From the NCBI RefSeq assembly GCF_007827275.1, contig NZ_VISE01000001.1, positions 3,720,001-3,784,000 of the forward strand: a DNA stretch of 64,000 bases, read 5' to 3'. The DNA comes from Gillisia sp. Hel_I_86. GTDB lineage: Bacteria > Bacteroidota > Bacteroidia > Flavobacteriales > Flavobacteriaceae. The notes beneath the pieces were generated by a model. It ran no database searches, was not told the origin of the DNA, and saw nothing but the letters and a program-made list of their open reading frames with translations. Positions 53,271 through 63,417 of the stretch are shown here, in pieces (positions within the stretch are counted from its first letter, which is position 1; every line of letters begins with the position of its first letter). Position numbers and translations under genes: made by a program.

Positions 53271-53927
53271 ATGCAAGTTATAAATCTAGGGGACCAACAA
53301 TCTGTTTTAAATAAATTTATTTCTGAACTACGCGATGTTTCTGTTCAAGCAGATAGGATGCGTTTCCGTAGAAATATTGAAAGGGTTGGAGAGGTGTTGG
53401 GATACGAACTTAGTAAAACGCTATCCTTCCATAAAGTGGATATTAAAACCCCTCTAGGAATTGCAAATTGTAATATTCCAAAGGAAGATGTTGTTATATG
53501 TTCTATTTTAAGAGCTGGATTACCATTTCATCAAGGTTTGCTGAATTATTTTGACACTGCCGAAAACACCTTTATTTCGGCATACAGGCATCATACTTCT
53601 GAAAAGGAATTTGAAATAAAAGTAGAATATTTAGCTTCTCCTTCTTTAGAAAACAAAACCCTTATCCTGGCAGATCCTATGCTCGCCACGGGAAGGTCTT
53701 TTGTAAATGTTTATAGCGCATTGAAGAAGATGGGGACACCCAAGGAGATTCACTTGGCTTCGGTAATTGGTTCCCAGCAGGGAATAGAGTATATGAGCAC
53801 ACATTTCCCCGAAAACACCAAACTCTGGATTGCGATAGTAGATAAAGAACTGAATGATAAAGGTTATATAGTACCTGGATTGGGAGATGCAGGTGATTTA
53901 GCATATGGCACTAAACTTCAGCATTAA
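53271..53927 (+). CDS. upp: Uracil phosphoribosyltransferase
   Basis: Converts uracil and PRPP to UMP in pyrimidine salvage. The PRPP-binding loop is LADPMLATGRSFVNV (about residues 140-154). The uracil-binding end is PGLGDAGDLAYGT. The N-terminal LRDVSVQADRMRFRRNIERVGEVLGYELSKTL is as in other UPRTases. The 218-residue length is normal. The last 4 bases overlap the stop of the convergent tamA-like gene. Confidence 0.95.
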   Translation: MQVINLGDQQSVLNKFISELRDVSVQADRMRFRRNIERVGEVLGYELSKTLSFHKVDIKTPLGIANCNIPKEDVVICSILRAGLPFHQGLLNYFDTAENTFISAYRHHTSEKEFEIKVEYLASPSLENKTLILADPMLATGRSFVNVYSALKKMGTPKEIHLASVIGSQQGIEYMSTHFPENTKLWIAIVDKELNDKGYIVPGLGDAGDLAYGTKLQH

Positions 53928-56206
53928 AAAGGATAGCCAATTGCAAAGTTCAATACCGGATTTGCATAATCGAAATTAAACTTTTTACCATCTGTAGGTC
54001 GTTTTAATGCCGCAGCAAGATCGAATCGAATCACAAAGCTTTGTATATCTATCCGTAGCCCGGCTCCGGCTCCTATCCCTAATTGATTTATAAAATCTCC
54101 CGTGAACTCCCCCCCTGGTAATGCTTCATTCTCTTTTGTGTTCCAAACATTTCCGGCATCGGCAAATATGGCTCCTTTAAAGAAAGAGTAAATTGGGAAC
54201 CGATATTCCACATTTGCTTCCAAACGAATATTTCCAGTTTGATTGAAATAAGAATTGAATTCATCTATTTCGGGCACATAGGTTCCCGGTCCTAAAGAGC
54301 GGGATTTAAATGCCCTTACACTATAAGGGCCTCCAGAAAAATATTGCTTGGTATATGGCATAACTTCTGAATTTCCATAAGGCATACCTAAGCCAGCAAA
54401 TAGCCGTGTAGCGATCTTTTGTTCCTTCCCAAAGTTAAAGTGATACCTAAGATCTACATCTGCTTTGGCATATTGCGCAAATTCTGATCCTAAAAAAGTA
54501 CTAGGTTTATCCCCATTTTTGCTTCCACTTAATAAACCAAGGGTATTTCCTGCGATGTCTAGGTTTAAATTTGTGAAAAATTGATGTTTTTTGTAGGCAT
54601 CCACCATCCCATTATATGTAAAAGAATACGTGAGCCCTGCAATAAACTGCTGATCGAAACTGGTTTGTAAAAATGGGTTGGCTTTAAGAATATCATCAAA
54701 TGCAGGGGTTGTATTGGTTAACTTAACCAGATTAACAGATATTGGGTTGAACTCATGGGTAACATATTTATTTGCAGTCCAAAAGTATCCAAAACTAGTA
54801 TAAAAAGATGTTAAGCTGAAAAGTTTGGTTCTATTCAAAAAGTCTGCGCCTAAGCTTATTCTGGTTTTAGGAATAGCGTAGGTAAAAAAATCTTTACTGA
54901 AAGAAATGGGAAATAATAATCGTGGAAATATAAGATCTGATTTCAATCCAAATTCGAGACTGTTAAATCCAGACTGATTCCCTTTTACCAATTGAAATTC
55001 ATAGCCAAATTTCCCTGTAATCTTTAGGATTTCCCCACCTTTAAATAAGTTCCTGTTAACATAGGTAAGTTCTAAATTGGGTCCGGCAAAATCATTGGAT
55101 TTTGTTACGGCCTGTAATTCTGCCCTTATGGCTCGTTTATTCAAAGGAGATAAAAAAATATTTGCTTCCAAGATCCCAAGGCTATCTGTAGAAAGGGAAT
55201 CTATTTCATCATATCTAATATTTATAAACTTATAGGCACCAATTGTAGCAAGCCGTCTACTGGTGTTCCTTGATGTAGTAGGGTTAAAAAATTGATCCTT
55301 TTCAATTAAAATAAATGGATCTAATCGCTCTGGTTTAAAATATTCGGTTTCCTGAATAAAGTTTTTATTTGCGTAAAGAATGGTGTCCTTCTTAATAGAA
55401 TCTGTGTCTACCACATAATTTGGAAAGATATTTACTTTAGTGATCTTATACGGAACAATGGTTTTTTCGGGAACATCTTTCTTCAACCTTAAAAATAGGT
55501 CGAACCTATTATTGGAATATTGATTGGTATCTGCTTCAAAGATCAATAAGCCCGGACTAAAGTTATAATAGCCTTTTTGCTTTAGATCCCCTTCAATTCG
55601 TTCCCTTTCCAATTTAAGCTTGGAAAGATCATATCTCATTCCGGGCTTTATTAAAGTTTTGTTCAAACTGCTGTTTATTTCTTTATAAACCATCAAGCTA
55701 TCGCTATCCAATTGATAATTTTTCAGCAAATAGGGATGGGACAGTCTTACATTGTAAGTGGCAGAGGCTTCCTTTGCCTTTCCATCCTCTTCTATATTGG
55801 AGCTAACTTCACTAAAGAAAAAGCCACGGTTCTCTAGGCGGTTATGAAGCAAACTTTCTGTTTGCGAAAGATCTACCCTGGAAGAATAAACAGGCTCTTC
55901 CCCTATCTTTTTATTTAAGAATTTGGTTATGAAACCTGGTTTTTCTTTTTGTGCTTTATAATGATAATAGAGCCCTGGCCTCATTCCCAAAAACTTTGCA
56001 TTTGGTTTGGGACGTAACACATCTTCCAACTCCCCTTGCAACTCCTCGAGCCCCTGGATGGTATCTTCAGAATTTATAATGACTTCTGCCCCGGTATACA
56101 AAAACTTATCCTCTGGCACGTACTTTTTGGCACTGCAAGCGACAACCAAACCCAGGCTTAGGATTATAATTGTATGTGTTAATAAAAATGAATTTCTAAA
56201 TCTCAT
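53924..56206 (-). CDS. TamA/BamA-family outer-membrane protein with a lipoprotein signal
   Basis: An Omp85-superfamily protein that inserts or moves other proteins or lipids in the outer membrane together with TamB. The N-terminus MRFRNSFLLTHTIIILSLGLVVACS ends in a lipobox, so the POTRA region appears lipid-anchored. POTRA-like repeats fill about 40-390. The C-terminal barrel shows the Omp85 motif RAFKSRSLGPGTY and ends NPVLNFAIGYPF. Upstream in-frame TTG (56239) or ATG (56230) would overlap tamB; the ATG at 56206 lies 7 bases after the tamB stop and gives a proper signal peptide. Confidence 0.88.
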   Translation of the reverse strand: MRFRNSFLLTHTIIILSLGLVVACSAKKYVPEDKFLYTGAEVIINSEDTIQGLEELQGELEDVLRPKPNAKFLGMRPGLYYHYKAQKEKPGFITKFLNKKIGEEPVYSSRVDLSQTESLLHNRLENRGFFFSEVSSNIEEDGKAKEASATYNVRLSHPYLLKNYQLDSDSLMVYKEINSSLNKTLIKPGMRYDLSKLKLERERIEGDLKQKGYYNFSPGLLIFEADTNQYSNNRFDLFLRLKKDVPEKTIVPYKITKVNIFPNYVVDTDSIKKDTILYANKNFIQETEYFKPERLDPFILIEKDQFFNPTTSRNTSRRLATIGAYKFINIRYDEIDSLSTDSLGILEANIFLSPLNKRAIRAELQAVTKSNDFAGPNLELTYVNRNLFKGGEILKITGKFGYEFQLVKGNQSGFNSLEFGLKSDLIFPRLLFPISFSKDFFTYAIPKTRISLGADFLNRTKLFSLTSFYTSFGYFWTANKYVTHEFNPISVNLVKLTNTTPAFDDILKANPFLQTSFDQQFIAGLTYSFTYNGMVDAYKKHQFFTNLNLDIAGNTLGLLSGSKNGDKPSTFLGSEFAQYAKADVDLRYHFNFGKEQKIATRLFAGLGMPYGNSEVMPYTKQYFSGGPYSVRAFKSRSLGPGTYVPEIDEFNSYFNQTGNIRLEANVEYRFPIYSFFKGAIFADAGNVWNTKENEALPGGEFTGDFINQLGIGAGAGLRIDIQSFVIRFDLAAALKRPTDGKKFNFDYANPVLNFAIGYPF

Positions 56207-56213
56207 AAAGGGT

Positions 56214-59200
56214 TTATTTTTTATCTTCATTTTTATCAACTTGTTCCTTTACTGCCTTTTCAAACAACTCCTTGAATTTATTGAATTCCTGAGTAAAGAT
56301 CAGCGCTATTCCACTAACTATCAATTGTCCGTCTATAACATTGTCGAATGTATTGTTGCGGAATCCCTTAAGCCTGAACTTACCATCTTCGGTTAATAGG
56401 TATTCCATACTCACATTTCCTATAATAGCATTGCTTGCTTCCGGGGACTGGTCGCTCCCTTGAATATCCAAGTTACTTCCAACCCTAACTATAAGCCTGT
56501 CATCCAATAATTTCTTTTGTGCCGCTACATTTAATTGTGTACGATCCTGGGGGTTCTCTCCTTGATAATCTGTAAAGCTATTAAGACCAAAATCCAGCTC
56601 TACACCGGAATCTCCCATGATCTTTCCAGATAACATATTTAATTGATCTGAAAGTGCTTGGTTTAAGTTGTCCCTTGCAATTGCTGCAGTTCCTCCCCCA
56701 CTTCCATCACTCCCAGTTTCAGGGAAAAATTTATTTAAAACCAATAATGAAAATACTTGTTTATTTAACTCATCTTCCTGCTGATTCAATTGTTGGACCC
56801 TTCCATAAACTTGTCCCCCAATTGCCCCTTGTTCGTCTTCTGGCATATCCAGGTTAAAGGTTAATACAGGCTGCATCAATTCGCCATCCACATTTAAATA
56901 GACCAAGAAATCCAATTCTTGTCTAAATTTACTTGACACAGATTGATCTGCCCCACCTAACTGTGGAGCCATTAAAGCTGAAGCCGATGTTTCCACCCTA
57001 TAAATTGCGCTGGCATCCAACGTGGCATCGAAAGGATCACCAGACCAAGTGATACTACTACCATCCACAATTTCAAATCGTCTTTTTACCAAATTATAAA
57101 GGCTCATCTCGTAATGCCCTTTACTCACTTCTATTCGGCCAGACAAAGTGGTTCTTCCATTGGGCAAAATGCTGAAGAAAAGATCTCCTTCCCCAGATCC
57201 CTGAATATTATCCCCAGTTTCCTGATCTATTACCATATTAAAGACGGAAGCGTCATCTATCGAAATAGTTGCATTTACCTCATAACCCGAGATCACTACC
57301 GATTCTTCCTTTGTTTTTGTTAAAATGTCATCTGGGTTTTCACGGTTAACAAAAATCACAATTCCATCCCGCTCCACGATATTTAATTCAGCTTCTGGAA
57401 CGATATACGTTATATTGGTGTCCGGCCCGACCTTAAGATCAAGGTTTAATTTTGGTAAAAGAAGATCGCCAGTGAGCTTTGCAGTGGCATCAAAACTAGC
57501 TGTTCCATAAAACAAATCGTTATCTTCTTTGGTAGAATTTAAAACCGTAAAATTATCGGCTTCAAAACTTAAATCGAACCTGGGATTTAAATAGGTTTCA
57601 GTAAAAATAGTTCCATCCATTACAAAGGAGTTATTATTTTCATCCTGAATTTTAAAATTATCGAAATACAAGCCTTTATTATCCACTACCAAGGTTTCAT
57701 CTTTAAACTGAAACCCGGCATTTAACATAGCTACCTTAAAGCCTGCATTTTTAAATTTAAACTCTCCATTATAGACGGGTTCTAAAGTGGTTCCGCTTAG
57801 CTTCATATTACCAGATAGAACACCTTTCCCATCTGTAATTTCCCCTCCTGAAAAACCTTCCAAAGCTTTTAATTCAAATTTTTTCAAATCCAGATCAAGG
57901 TTTAATTTTGCTGCAACATCATCAGCTATGTAATCTCCCGTAAGGTCTAAATCTACATTTCCATCTTTTACAGCTAAATTGAAGTCGTAACTCTTATTCC
58001 CTTTGGATTTTGCATTTAAAACAAGCCTACCTAAAGGCGCATCCAACACTTCCAAGTTTAAAATTTCAAGATTCGCCAGAATTCCTGTTTCAGAAAATGG
58101 GTCTTCCACTACCAGTTCTCCATTTAAAACCCCTTTTGCAAGATATTCTTCGGGATTTAAATAGCTTAAAAAGCTCTGAAGTGTGAAATTTGTAAAGTCA
58201 ACTCCTATATGCTCTTTAGTTACTCCGGGTTTATCAGAATAAAAATCCACCATCTGATTGTCATGGGTGAATTTAAAATCTTTAAAATCTATACGTGTAT
58301 CCAAGAATGAAATTTCATTGGAGGCAGGAATATTCCATGGAAGACTGTTTAGTATTATTTTTTCTGGATCTACATGAAGATAAAGAATATCATTCGCTTC
58401 GGTAATTTGGGTTTTAACATGTACAATTTCCTCGTCTTTATAAAAGGAACTGAAATCCATAAACAGCTTCCTATCTGTAATCCTTCCGTCCAGCAAGGTT
58501 TTTTTGATAGCTAATGGTCCGGCGTTTAAAGCATTCAGTCCAAAATCGAAATTAAGATCATTTGCATCTGAATTTATATTGAAAGCCAAACTGTCTATTT
58601 GCATTCCGTAGAAATCTATGAAAGGAACATTTACGGAAGCGGTCAAATTTCTATTTTTCTCATTGAAATCCATTTTAATATTTATAGTATCCAGTTCTTC
58701 CAAACTAGTTACAAACACATCGCTCAAAATTGGGGTATCTATAAATTTACCTCTTAAAACAATAGATACAGGAGTGGAAAGTGTATCCCTAATCTTATCT
58801 GGGACTAAATAACTTTTAAAATGATTGGTCAAGGCATTCGAAAGAGCTGCTGGATTGGCATTGGATCGTAGGCTGAGGTCCAACATCTTGTTACTAATAT
58901 CCAAAGAAGTGGAATCCGGCAGAACATAGGCTGTGATACCAACATTCCCTAATAGATAGGCATCATTATCGTAGATAGCAATACCATCTTTTACGCTTGC
59001 ATTTACACTATAACTTTCTAGATCTCCTTTAAAGGACATATTCAATTTGAGCGCACTCGTTATATTTCTTGAAGTAACACCAAGCGCATTAAGATTGGCT
59101 CCTTTGACATCTAAATTTAGATCTACTTGAGAGGCGATGGTATCGAAATTAACATATCCATCCAATGCGATGTCTAGGTTCTCATCTTTATAATTGGCGG

Positions 59201-61202
59201 TAATTGGTCCTTCCCCATCCAAAAACTCTCCATTTATTTTAAGAGCTTTTATACTATAATTATTAAGGGAAAGGCTTGTGATGGTAGCTTCTAGATTCGC
59301 ATTTAGATGATTTAGGTCTTTTCCATTTCCGCTTGCATTCACTTTTAAATTAAGGGTGCCAACATTATCCATCTTTAGAAACTTGCCTAGCTGTAGCTCC
59401 ATGGTTTCAAATTGCGCATCGAAAGCTATTGCATCATCAAAGTTAAAATCCCCGATCATTTTCATGTCCCCATTGGAAGTAGTTAAATAGGAATTCGTCT
59501 TTAAAGAAGCTAGGCCTCCGGTAAAACTACCTTTTAAGTTTACCAAAGTAGGAATCTCGATTCCTAGATCTTCTTCTTTTACAAATCTCTTTAAATCGCC
59601 TCTAGTGGATTTGAAATTTACATTTTGAAAATTGTAGCTCAAATTATCCACATCCATGGGGTTGGTAATTCTTCCGTTCGCGTTTAAAAAAGTAGTACTA
59701 CCCCAGTTGATGGAAGCATTGGAAATCGCTAATGAACTCCCAGAACCTGCTAGCTTGAAATTCCCAGATAAATTCTTGGCGCCTAATGCCCTTATATATT
59801 CATTCTTTTTTAATTCGGGCATATATACAAACAGATCCTTCATATTTGCAGTAAAGTTTGCAATATCTGCTGTTAAATCTATTTCTTCGGGATTGTTGAT
59901 AAGTTGCGCGAGACTATTATACTTTATAGCTGCATTGGCATTTATCACATTATCATTCAATTTTAGCTGAAGTCCATCAATATTTAAGTCAGTGTTTGAA
60001 ACTTTAAGGTCTCCGGCCAGTTTCTCAAGATTTAATCCAGAGCTCTCCTTGAAGGTGAAAGTTTTTATAGTAGCTCCCGCTGTTTCATTTTTTAAATAAA
60101 TATTGGAAGCTTCAAAATTAAAATCCTTAATAGCAAGCGCATTAGGATCATAAATGTCAGATTTAATGATTGCTCCGTCTACTAAATAGGTAAATCGATC
60201 TTCACTAAAAGAAACCTTGTTTACTTGAACAGTCCAGTTAGGCCAAACAAAATCTTCTAAAGATTGTTCTATATCCTTGGGCACATTCTCTACTTTTTGA
60301 TCTAGAAGTGCAGTAGTTTCCAGTACAATATCTGATTCTGTAAGTAAAATTTGATCAATAATCACAGTGTTATTAACAAGATCCATTTTTGGAATAGAAG
60401 TCTTCAACATGCCAATATCCAGTTTAGTGGCCAAGCCATCTGGAGTCGCATTATAATAAGCAGTAACGTTTTCTATTTCCAAATTCTCTAGGCTGATAAA
60501 TGGCAAAGGAGAAGAAGTATTTTCTTCAGACTCTGGAAAAGGTTTGGTTTGAATATAAACTATAGAAGAATTCGATAATCGGGCATTGGAAATTTGGAAT
60601 TTCATATTCTCCAAGTCGGTCTCTTTCATTGCCAACTGAAAGTCCCCCAATTGTACCTCGGCTTCAATTCCGCCAACTTTATCTATGAATGAAATTTTAA
60701 AATCTTTAAAATTAAAATCCCCCAACTTTAAATTCAAAGGGGCCGAAGCAGTTGAAGTATCTACAACTGTACTGTCTGTAGAAACAAACGCATCTACCAA
60801 AAATTGATAATTGAAACCTTCAAGAGAATCTTTCCTGGATATATTTGCTTTTAATCCTTCCCAATCCAAAGAGTTAATAACTACACCACTACCTTTAATT
60901 AACGGCATTAGTGGAATATCGGCATCCAAAGTTTTAGAGTATATCAAGGTGTCCCCATTCTTGTCTTCGAAATAAAGACCTTCTATTTGGATGTCTCCAG
61001 TAAAAGTGATAAAAACCTTTTCTAAACTAACCGGAGTATTGGTTTTCTCTGAAATGTAAGAGATCACTTTATTAACTAGAATCCCTTGCCCCCACGGACT
61101 TCGAACAAATAGTAAAAGTAGAAATATAAATATTAAGAGACCAAGGGCTATTTTTCCTAATATCTTGAAGAATCGTTTGGTCCTTGTGGTTTCTGTTTTC
61201 AA
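56214..61202 (-). CDS. tamB: TamB-family translocation/assembly module protein
   Basis: A 1662-residue AsmA-like bridge protein. A single N-terminal membrane helix (about 12-30, KIALGLLIFIFLLLLFVRSPWG) anchors it in the inner membrane. Long repetitive beta-structure spans the periplasm, as in lipid-transport bridges. The C-terminal TamB domain is recognised by LSGRIEVSKGHYEMSLYNLV, DPFDATLDASAIYRVE, LVYLNVDGELMQPVLTFNLDMP and LMSEYLL-like end strands (NVSMEYLLTEDGKFRLKGF). The partner outer-membrane TamA-like gene follows in the same operon. A TAnnTTTG promoter lies 22 bases upstream. Confidence 0.93.
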   Translation of the reverse strand: MKTETTRTKRFFKILGKIALGLLIFIFLLLLFVRSPWGQGILVNKVISYISEKTNTPVSLEKVFITFTGDIQIEGLYFEDKNGDTLIYSKTLDADIPLMPLIKGSGVVINSLDWEGLKANISRKDSLEGFNYQFLVDAFVSTDSTVVDTSTASAPLNLKLGDFNFKDFKISFIDKVGGIEAEVQLGDFQLAMKETDLENMKFQISNARLSNSSIVYIQTKPFPESEENTSSPLPFISLENLEIENVTAYYNATPDGLATKLDIGMLKTSIPKMDLVNNTVIIDQILLTESDIVLETTALLDQKVENVPKDIEQSLEDFVWPNWTVQVNKVSFSEDRFTYLVDGAIIKSDIYDPNALAIKDFNFEASNIYLKNETAGATIKTFTFKESSGLNLEKLAGDLKVSNTDLNIDGLQLKLNDNVINANAAIKYNSLAQLINNPEEIDLTADIANFTANMKDLFVYMPELKKNEYIRALGAKNLSGNFKLAGSGSSLAISNASINWGSTTFLNANGRITNPMDVDNLSYNFQNVNFKSTRGDLKRFVKEEDLGIEIPTLVNLKGSFTGGLASLKTNSYLTTSNGDMKMIGDFNFDDAIAFDAQFETMELQLGKFLKMDNVGTLNLKVNASGNGKDLNHLNANLEATITSLSLNNYSIKALKINGEFLDGEGPITANYKDENLDIALDGYVNFDTIASQVDLNLDVKGANLNALGVTSRNITSALKLNMSFKGDLESYSVNASVKDGIAIYDNDAYLLGNVGITAYVLPDSTSLDISNKMLDLSLRSNANPAALSNALTNHFKSYLVPDKIRDTLSTPVSIVLRGKFIDTPILSDVFVTSLEELDTINIKMDFNEKNRNLTASVNVPFIDFYGMQIDSLAFNINSDANDLNFDFGLNALNAGPLAIKKTLLDGRITDRKLFMDFSSFYKDEEIVHVKTQITEANDILYLHVDPEKIILNSLPWNIPASNEISFLDTRIDFKDFKFTHDNQMVDFYSDKPGVTKEHIGVDFTNFTLQSFLSYLNPEEYLAKGVLNGELVVEDPFSETGILANLEILNLEVLDAPLGRLVLNAKSKGNKSYDFNLAVKDGNVDLDLTGDYIADDVAAKLNLDLDLKKFELKALEGFSGGEITDGKGVLSGNMKLSGTTLEPVYNGEFKFKNAGFKVAMLNAGFQFKDETLVVDNKGLYFDNFKIQDENNNSFVMDGTIFTETYLNPRFDLSFEADNFTVLNSTKEDNDLFYGTASFDATAKLTGDLLLPKLNLDLKVGPDTNITYIVPEAELNIVERDGIVIFVNRENPDDILTKTKEESVVISGYEVNATISIDDASVFNMVIDQETGDNIQGSGEGDLFFSILPNGRTTLSGRIEVSKGHYEMSLYNLVKRRFEIVDGSSITWSGDPFDATLDASAIYRVETSASALMAPQLGGADQSVSSKFRQELDFLVYLNVDGELMQPVLTFNLDMPEDEQGAIGGQVYGRVQQLNQQEDELNKQVFSLLVLNKFFPETGSDGSGGGTAAIARDNLNQALSDQLNMLSGKIMGDSGVELDFGLNSFTDYQGENPQDRTQLNVAAQKKLLDDRLIVRVGSNLDIQGSDQSPEASNAIIGNVSMEYLLTEDGKFRLKGFRNNTFDNVIDGQLIVSGIALIFTQEFNKFKELFEKAVKEQVDKNEDKK

Positions 61203-61650
61203 ATTTTCGTGGGAACTAGTTTACAAACATATTGTAAAGTATTCTTATAAAGAAGCGTATATATCACTAATTGAACCAGTAATTAATAAATTTCTGTTAA
61301 AGAAAAAAAGCTTTAAAATTATATAATAGAGAATATCCAACGTACTTCATCGATGAAATTGTCCCCCTCTATCCTTAAACATTTTTTATTTTTCAGCAAC
61401 AATGTGCTTCAATGATTTGATATGCTTTAGTACCTAATGTGTATTTGATTCCTTGGAGCCTGGATTTAAAAAAAATGCGAAGGCTAGAACGAAAAAAAAA
61501 TGAACAAAAATCGAAAAAGAGCAGCCTAAAAATATGTTAAAGTCATATTTAAAATACGATAATAAAAATACACTCGTTTTCCTAGTTGCCCATAACAACC
61601 AAAAAGCTAAGATAACTAACCCGTGGGCATATTAATTAAAAATTATTACA
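61203..61650. other. 448-base divergent intergenic region, no gene seen
   Basis: It separates the divergent tamB and OmpA-lipoprotein genes. Apart from the tamB promoter it has A-rich runs (near 61470-61520) and no open frame, strong hairpin or repeat copy that I could identify. Confidence 0.5.
61224..61231 (-). promoter_or_regulatory. -7 promoter element TATGTTTG for tamB-tamA
   Basis: Exact TAnnTTTG on the minus strand, 22 bases before the tamB ATG. Confidence 0.55.
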
Positions 61651-62478
61651 ATGAAAAAAATCCTATTAGTAACAGTATTATCTGCGGCCACCTTGACGTC
61701 TTGCGTTTCCAAGAAAAAGTATGTTGCATTAGAAAGTGAATTGTCCAATACTCAAAGCAATTTACAACGTACTACCATGGAAAAAGAAGAGGCACAGGCA
61801 AAATTAGATGCTATTGAAGCGCGTGTGGCAGATTACAACGCGAAAATCAATTCTTTAAAAGAATCCAATGATGAAAAAATGGAGATGAACGACCTTACCG
61901 TAATGTCCAATAAAACAAAAAAACAAATGAGAGCTACTTTAGCGAAAGTAGATCAAAATGAGCTAAGTAAGGCAAAAACGCTTGAAGATTCCATCAACCT
62001 TGCAGTCTCTTACAACTTAAAGCAATCCATCACTGAAGATTCAGAAAGTGATGATGTACAGATCACGGTAGATAAGACTGTTGTGATGATCAATGTTTCA
62101 GATAAATTACTTTTTAAAAGTGGGAGCTATAGATTGAGCAACAAAGCGGATGGGTTGATGAAAAAATTAGCTGAAGTTATTAATTCTGAGCCTAGCATGG
62201 AAGTAATGGTAGAAGGTCATACCGATTCTCAAACCATGGTTCCTGGATCTCATATTCAAGACAATTGGGATTTAAGCGTTAGAAGATCCACTTCTATAGT
62301 AAGGGCGTTACAAGACAAGTACAATGTGGACCCTTCAAAATTAATTGCGGCAGGAAGAAGCAGTTATGCGCCTTTGGTAGAGAACTCCAATAAAGAAAAC
62401 ATGGCGAAAAACAGAAGAACTAGAATAGTAATTATTCCAAATCTCGATAAATTCTTTGCAATGATGGATTCTGAATAG
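61651..62478 (+). CDS. OmpA-family lipoprotein
   Basis: A 275-residue protein with lipobox signal MKKILLVTVLSAATLTSCVS. A coiled-coil (about 25-95, LESELSNTQSNLQRTTMEKE) is followed by a C-terminal OmpA/MotB peptidoglycan-binding domain: LLFKSGSYRLSNKADGL, VMVEGHTDSQT and GRSSYAPLVENSNKENMAKNRRTRI. It should tether the outer membrane to peptidoglycan, like Pal-type proteins. A clear terminator follows, so it is a single-gene unit. Confidence 0.93.
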   Translation: MKKILLVTVLSAATLTSCVSKKKYVALESELSNTQSNLQRTTMEKEEAQAKLDAIEARVADYNAKINSLKESNDEKMEMNDLTVMSNKTKKQMRATLAKVDQNELSKAKTLEDSINLAVSYNLKQSITEDSESDDVQITVDKTVVMINVSDKLLFKSGSYRLSNKADGLMKKLAEVINSEPSMEVMVEGHTDSQTMVPGSHIQDNWDLSVRRSTSIVRALQDKYNVDPSKLIAAGRSSYAPLVENSNKENMAKNRRTRIVIIPNLDKFFAMMDSE

Positions 62479-62499
62479 CCTGGCATTTATTAAGCATGA

Positions 62500-62538
62500 A
62501 AATGGGATAAAGCTAAATTAGCTTTATCCCATTTTTTA
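62500..62538 (+). terminator. Rho-independent terminator of the OmpA-lipoprotein gene
   Basis: Stem AAATGGGATAAAGCT (62500-62514) with its exact complement (62520-62534), loop of 5, then a T-run. It lies 22 bases after the stop codon. Confidence 0.88.
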
Positions 62539-62655
62539 TTAACCATATTTACGGCCTCTTTAATAAAGTTAGAACTTCTATATTTTTCTTTCCGTGGTCT
62601 TTCCTCCTCCCAGTAGCTCTAATATTTTCATTTTTACTTAGTGGGGTTTTAAAAC

Positions 62656-63069
62656 TTATTTTTTAAGAAAGTAGTGATCCAAAGCATATTTTCCACTTCC
62701 AACAATACTTATAAAAGCATAAACCACCAAATATACCAGGGCCAATTCTTTAATTTGAAAGGGATCACTAGCGTGCACTACAAAAAAAGCTATAGCCATA
62801 GTAAATAACAAAACCAATGCTGCCACTCTCGTGGCTAATCCGACCGCTATTAATATTGAACAGATTACTTCAGCAAAAACCGCAATTGTAAGAGTGGCGG
62901 TTTCCCCAATTCCAATTGGATCTGCAAAAGAAATTTCTTGAGACCCAAAAAGCATGAGTAGCTTCGGGATGCCATGACCAAGCATTAACGCCGCAATCGC
63001 AACTCTAAGAAATAGCAATCCATAATCTGTGACCTGAAGGTTTAAATTTGTAATGTAGGTGTTTTTCAT
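62656..63069 (-). CDS. DoxX-family membrane protein
   Basis: A 137-residue inner-membrane protein with four membrane segments (about 15-35, 52-72, 77-97, 105-127). The segment LLFLRVAIAALMLGHGIPKLLML is the DoxX signature, and AEVICSILIAVGLATRVAALVLLFTM follows the family. DoxX-like proteins are linked to redox homeostasis or quinone-dependent membrane complexes; the exact role is unknown. It stands alone. Confidence 0.92.
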   Translation of the reverse strand: MKNTYITNLNLQVTDYGLLFLRVAIAALMLGHGIPKLLMLFGSQEISFADPIGIGETATLTIAVFAEVICSILIAVGLATRVAALVLLFTMAIAFFVVHASDPFQIKELALVYLVVYAFISIVGSGKYALDHYFLKK

Positions 63070-63417
63070 AATTTTTATTAGAATTAAGTAGAGAAGTTAC
63101 AAAATATTAGGTGCCCTTGCTTTAAAAAAAGGGTATTAGTCCTCTAAATAATTTAGTTTAATATCATTTGAGCAAAACAACCACATATCTAATGTGGGAA
63201 TTCATCCTACAATCACTCAATGCTTTAATAATATTCTTTTCAACTCTATTTATCCTTAGTTTAAGCCAATTACAGTTAAAACCATCTTCTTTTTTGTCAG
63301 AATTTCTTAACTAAACGCTAAACTTTTGTGTATTTCATCGATTAAAATGGTATTTAGTCGATTGCAAGCAATTGTTTGTCTATATTTGAATATTGAATTA
63401 TTTAAACACACTGTAAC
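63070..63417. other. 348-base divergent intergenic region
   Basis: It holds the DoxX and DUF4402 promoters. On the plus strand a good promoter is seen at 63362-63388. Nothing else is recognised. Confidence 0.5.
63362..63388 (+). promoter_or_regulatory. Promoter of the DUF4402 gene (TTG-N16-TATATTTG)
   Basis: A -33 TTG at 63362-63364 and an exact -7 element TATATTTG at 63381-63388, 30 bases before the ATG. It is the best-formed promoter on the plus strand that is linked to a gene. Confidence 0.65.
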
